A DNA stretch of 64,000 bases from CAVVKW01 sp963749035 (GTDB lineage Bacteria > Verrucomicrobiota > Verrucomicrobiia > Chthoniobacterales > JAATET01), in the NCBI GenBank assembly GCA_963749035.1, contig CAVVKW010000005.1, positions 1 to 64,000 on the forward strand. The letters are read 5' to 3'. The notes below the pieces were generated by a model. It saw only the letters and a program-made list of their open reading frames with translations, was not told the DNA's origin and ran no database searches. Of this stretch, positions 62,240 through 64,000 are shown one piece after another. Position numbers and translations under genes: made by a program. The stretch's first letter is position 1; the number at the start of each line of letters is the position of its first letter.

Positions 62240-63889
62240 ATGGTGGGCAGTGAGTTTCTGACGGCGCTGGCGACGATCGTCGTCGCGGCGTTCGTGTTTA
62301 CGTTTGTCGGTGGGCGGTTCCGAATCCCGACCATCGTCATGTATCTGGTGGCGGGTTTGGTCGTCGGGCCGGCGACTGGATTGGTGGCGACGTCGGAGTC
62401 GCTGGAGACGCTTTCGAGCGTGGGGATTGCGTTGATGCTGTTCCTGGTGGGCCTCGAAATGAACGTCGAGAAGATCCGCGTGCTTGGAAAGGTGGGCGTG
62501 CTGGCGGGGGCGGCTCAGGTCGTGGTGACGTTCAGCGCGGGATTCGCGTTAGCGTGGGCGTTGGGTTTCCGGGCGATCGAGGCAGGGTTTTTGGGCGTGG
62601 CGCTGACGTTGAGCAGCACGGTGGTGGTGATCAAATTGCTGGACGAGAAGGGTGCGACGGATGCGTTTCACGGCCGGATCGCCGTGGGGGTCCTGCTGGT
62701 GCAGGATTTATTCGTTATCGTTCTGCTGACGTTGCTTGCCGGTTTGGGCGGCGGCGGGGAACTCGAGCTGGCGAACGTTCTCAAGGGTCTGGGTGTGGCG
62801 ATGGGCGGATTGGTGGTGCTCATGGGAGCGGTGTTTGTGGCGGGGAAGTGGGTGTTGCCGCCGTTGTTCGCAAGTGCGGGGCGGTCGCCGCAGGTGCTGT
62901 TCATCTGGAGTCTGGCCTGGTGTTTTTTGCTGGTGAGCGCGGCGCACGTTTTTCACCTGTCGCACGAGGTCGGGGCGTTCCTGGCGGGAATCAGTCTCGC
63001 GCAGTTGCCGCACAACCGGGATCTGCACCGGCGGGTGCATCCGTTGATGAACTTTTTCATCGCGATCTTCTTCGTGACGCTCGGGGTGGGAATGGATCTC
63101 GGCGACGCGGTGGCGCAGTGGCCGGTGGCGCTGGCGTTGAGTGCTTTTGTCCTGCTGCTCAAGCCGTTGATCGTGGCGGTGATCGTTCGACTGCTTCGGT
63201 TTCGGCGGCGGACGGCGGTGTTGGCCGGGGTGTCGCTTTCGCAGATCAGCGAGTTTTCGTTTTTGTTCCTGGCACTGGCGCTGGGGGCTGGGTTGGTGAC
63301 GGGTGAGTTGGTCGCGTTGGTGGGGCTGGTGGGGCTGGTGACGATCTCGGTTTCGTCCTTTGCGATCGAGTTCGATCGGGTGGTCGCGAGCTGGGTGCTA
63401 CGGCCTTTCGGTGGGGTGGATGGAGACGACGACGTGCAACCGTTGCGGCGGAGCGGGCACGTGATCATCGTGGGGATGAACACGCTGGGGCGGCGGCTGG
63501 CGGCTGACCTCCACGGACGGGGGGAGGCGGTGCTGGGGATCGATACGGACCCGCGGAAGTTGGTGGGACTACCTTGCGACGTGCTTTCGGGGAACGCAGA
63601 ATATCTCTCCGTGCTGGAGGAGGCAGGAATGCGTGACGCGAAGCTTTTCGTTTCGGCGCTGCAGATCGAGGACAGCAACGAGCTGTTTGCCTACCGGGCG
63701 AAGGCGTTCGGGGTGCCGTCGAGTATCCTCGCGGTCGATCTCCACAGCGCGGAGGGGCTGGTGGCTCTCGACGTCGATTACCTGATGATTCCGCGCGTTG
63801 ACGGGGTGAAAATGCAAAATCGAAAACTGATTGAGCTCGGGGTGTTGGCGGGTGGTGAGCCGACGGGCGGACCGGGAGGGGCGGCGTGA
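62240..63889 (+). CDS. CPA2 cation:proton antiporter with TrkA-N domain (Kef-like)
   Basis: A 549-residue protein: about 12 membrane helices (IVMYLVAGLVVGPATGL, LMLFLVGLEMN, STVVVIKLLDEKGATD, HEVGAFLAGISLAQLPHN) and a Rossmann domain HVIIVGMNTLGRRLAADLHG near residue 413. Such KefB/C-type proteins exchange K+ or Na+ for H+ under nucleotide control. GTGA overlap with the next gene. Confidence 0.9.
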   Translation: MVGSEFLTALATIVVAAFVFTFVGGRFRIPTIVMYLVAGLVVGPATGLVATSESLETLSSVGIALMLFLVGLEMNVEKIRVLGKVGVLAGAAQVVVTFSAGFALAWALGFRAIEAGFLGVALTLSSTVVVIKLLDEKGATDAFHGRIAVGVLLVQDLFVIVLLTLLAGLGGGGELELANVLKGLGVAMGGLVVLMGAVFVAGKWVLPPLFASAGRSPQVLFIWSLAWCFLLVSAAHVFHLSHEVGAFLAGISLAQLPHNRDLHRRVHPLMNFFIAIFFVTLGVGMDLGDAVAQWPVALALSAFVLLLKPLIVAVIVRLLRFRRRTAVLAGVSLSQISEFSFLFLALALGAGLVTGELVALVGLVGLVTISVSSFAIEFDRVVASWVLRPFGGVDGDDDVQPLRRSGHVIIVGMNTLGRRLAADLHGRGEAVLGIDTDPRKLVGLPCDVLSGNAEYLSVLEEAGMRDAKLFVSALQIEDSNELFAYRAKAFGVPSSILAVDLHSAEGLVALDVDYLMIPRVDGVKMQNRKLIELGVLAGGEPTGGPGGAA

Positions 63890-64000
63890 CGGGGCTGGCG
63901 TTGCTCTTGTTCGTTGCCTCGTTGGCGGTGGGGATCTCCCTGCGGTACCGGTTGCCGACGATCCCGCTGCTGATGGTGGGCGGCGTGCTGCTGAGTTTTT
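63886..64000 (+). CDS. Second antiporter-like gene, cut by window end
   Basis: The start GTG 63886 overlaps the previous TGA. The first 38 codons (TGLALLLFVASLAVGISLRY then RLPTIPLLMVGGVLLSF) match the N-terminus of CPA2-type antiporters. Only the beginning is present. Confidence 0.65.
   Translation, partial: MTGLALLLFVASLAVGISLRYRLPTIPLLMVGGVLLSF

Overview
The window looks like a Verrucomicrobiota chromosome. The right part carries three proteins with PEP-CTERM-type sorting tails and dense housekeeping genes (cysC, rpsU, folP, hisD, thyA, folA, cdaA). The left 36.6 kb is two adjacent integrated elements with visibly lower GC than the chromosome from about 39 kb onward. All calls come from reading the sequence and recalling families; nothing was searched or folded by program.

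Element A (before position 1 to about 5.84 kb) is a small integrative element. Its minus-strand backbone is a tyrosine integrase, two unknown genes, a helix-turn-helix protein and an HUH replication initiator. Its plus-strand cargo is three overlapping genes ending in a metallo-beta-lactamase-fold gene with an in-frame stop. Paired GGGTGACA repeats with the same 13-bp period occur at its left side and beside the integrase.

Element B (5870-36613, about 30.7 kb) is bounded by a 46-bp direct repeat of the 3' part of tRNA-Arg(CCT). The full tRNA is at 5844-5915 and the partial copy is beside the element's integrase. Its backbone resembles an integrated plasmid: a putative DNA-binding autoregulator with ATCTAC operators, a plasmid-type replication initiator with iterons, a frameshifted MobF relaxase, an oriT-like intergenic region, a ParA-like ATPase, a coupling-type ATPase and several membrane or exported proteins. 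No VirB/Trb secretion channel is visible, so the element is probably mobilizable rather than self-transmissible. Its cargo includes three metallophosphoesterases, a DUF6573-like gene, a kinase-like polyvalent protein, a five-gene cluster (25.9-32.7 kb: degenerate trypsin-like protein, zinc/HNH-like protein, 1185-residue helical protein, two MltR/HEPN-like proteins) and a PD-(D/E)XK-like protein. Between 20.97 and 22.22 kb coding is sparse and hairpins are dense. Four hairpins share the same apical loop, CAGAGC, and a complementary GCTCTG follows just before the DUF6573-like gene.

The chromosome from 36614 on holds three PEP-CTERM-like genes, cysC, rpsU, an SDR epimerase, small exported acidic proteins, a ClC channel, an MBOAT/SGNH acylation pair, two divergent paralogous glycosyltransferase-like genes, a MarR-RND-MFP efflux operon, a GHL10-type lipoprotein-like hydrolase, an FKBP isomerase, a NYN/NIL pair, a hisD-folP-cdaA-(short cdaR-like) run, thyA, folA and two overlapping CPA2 antiporter genes, the last cut by the window end.
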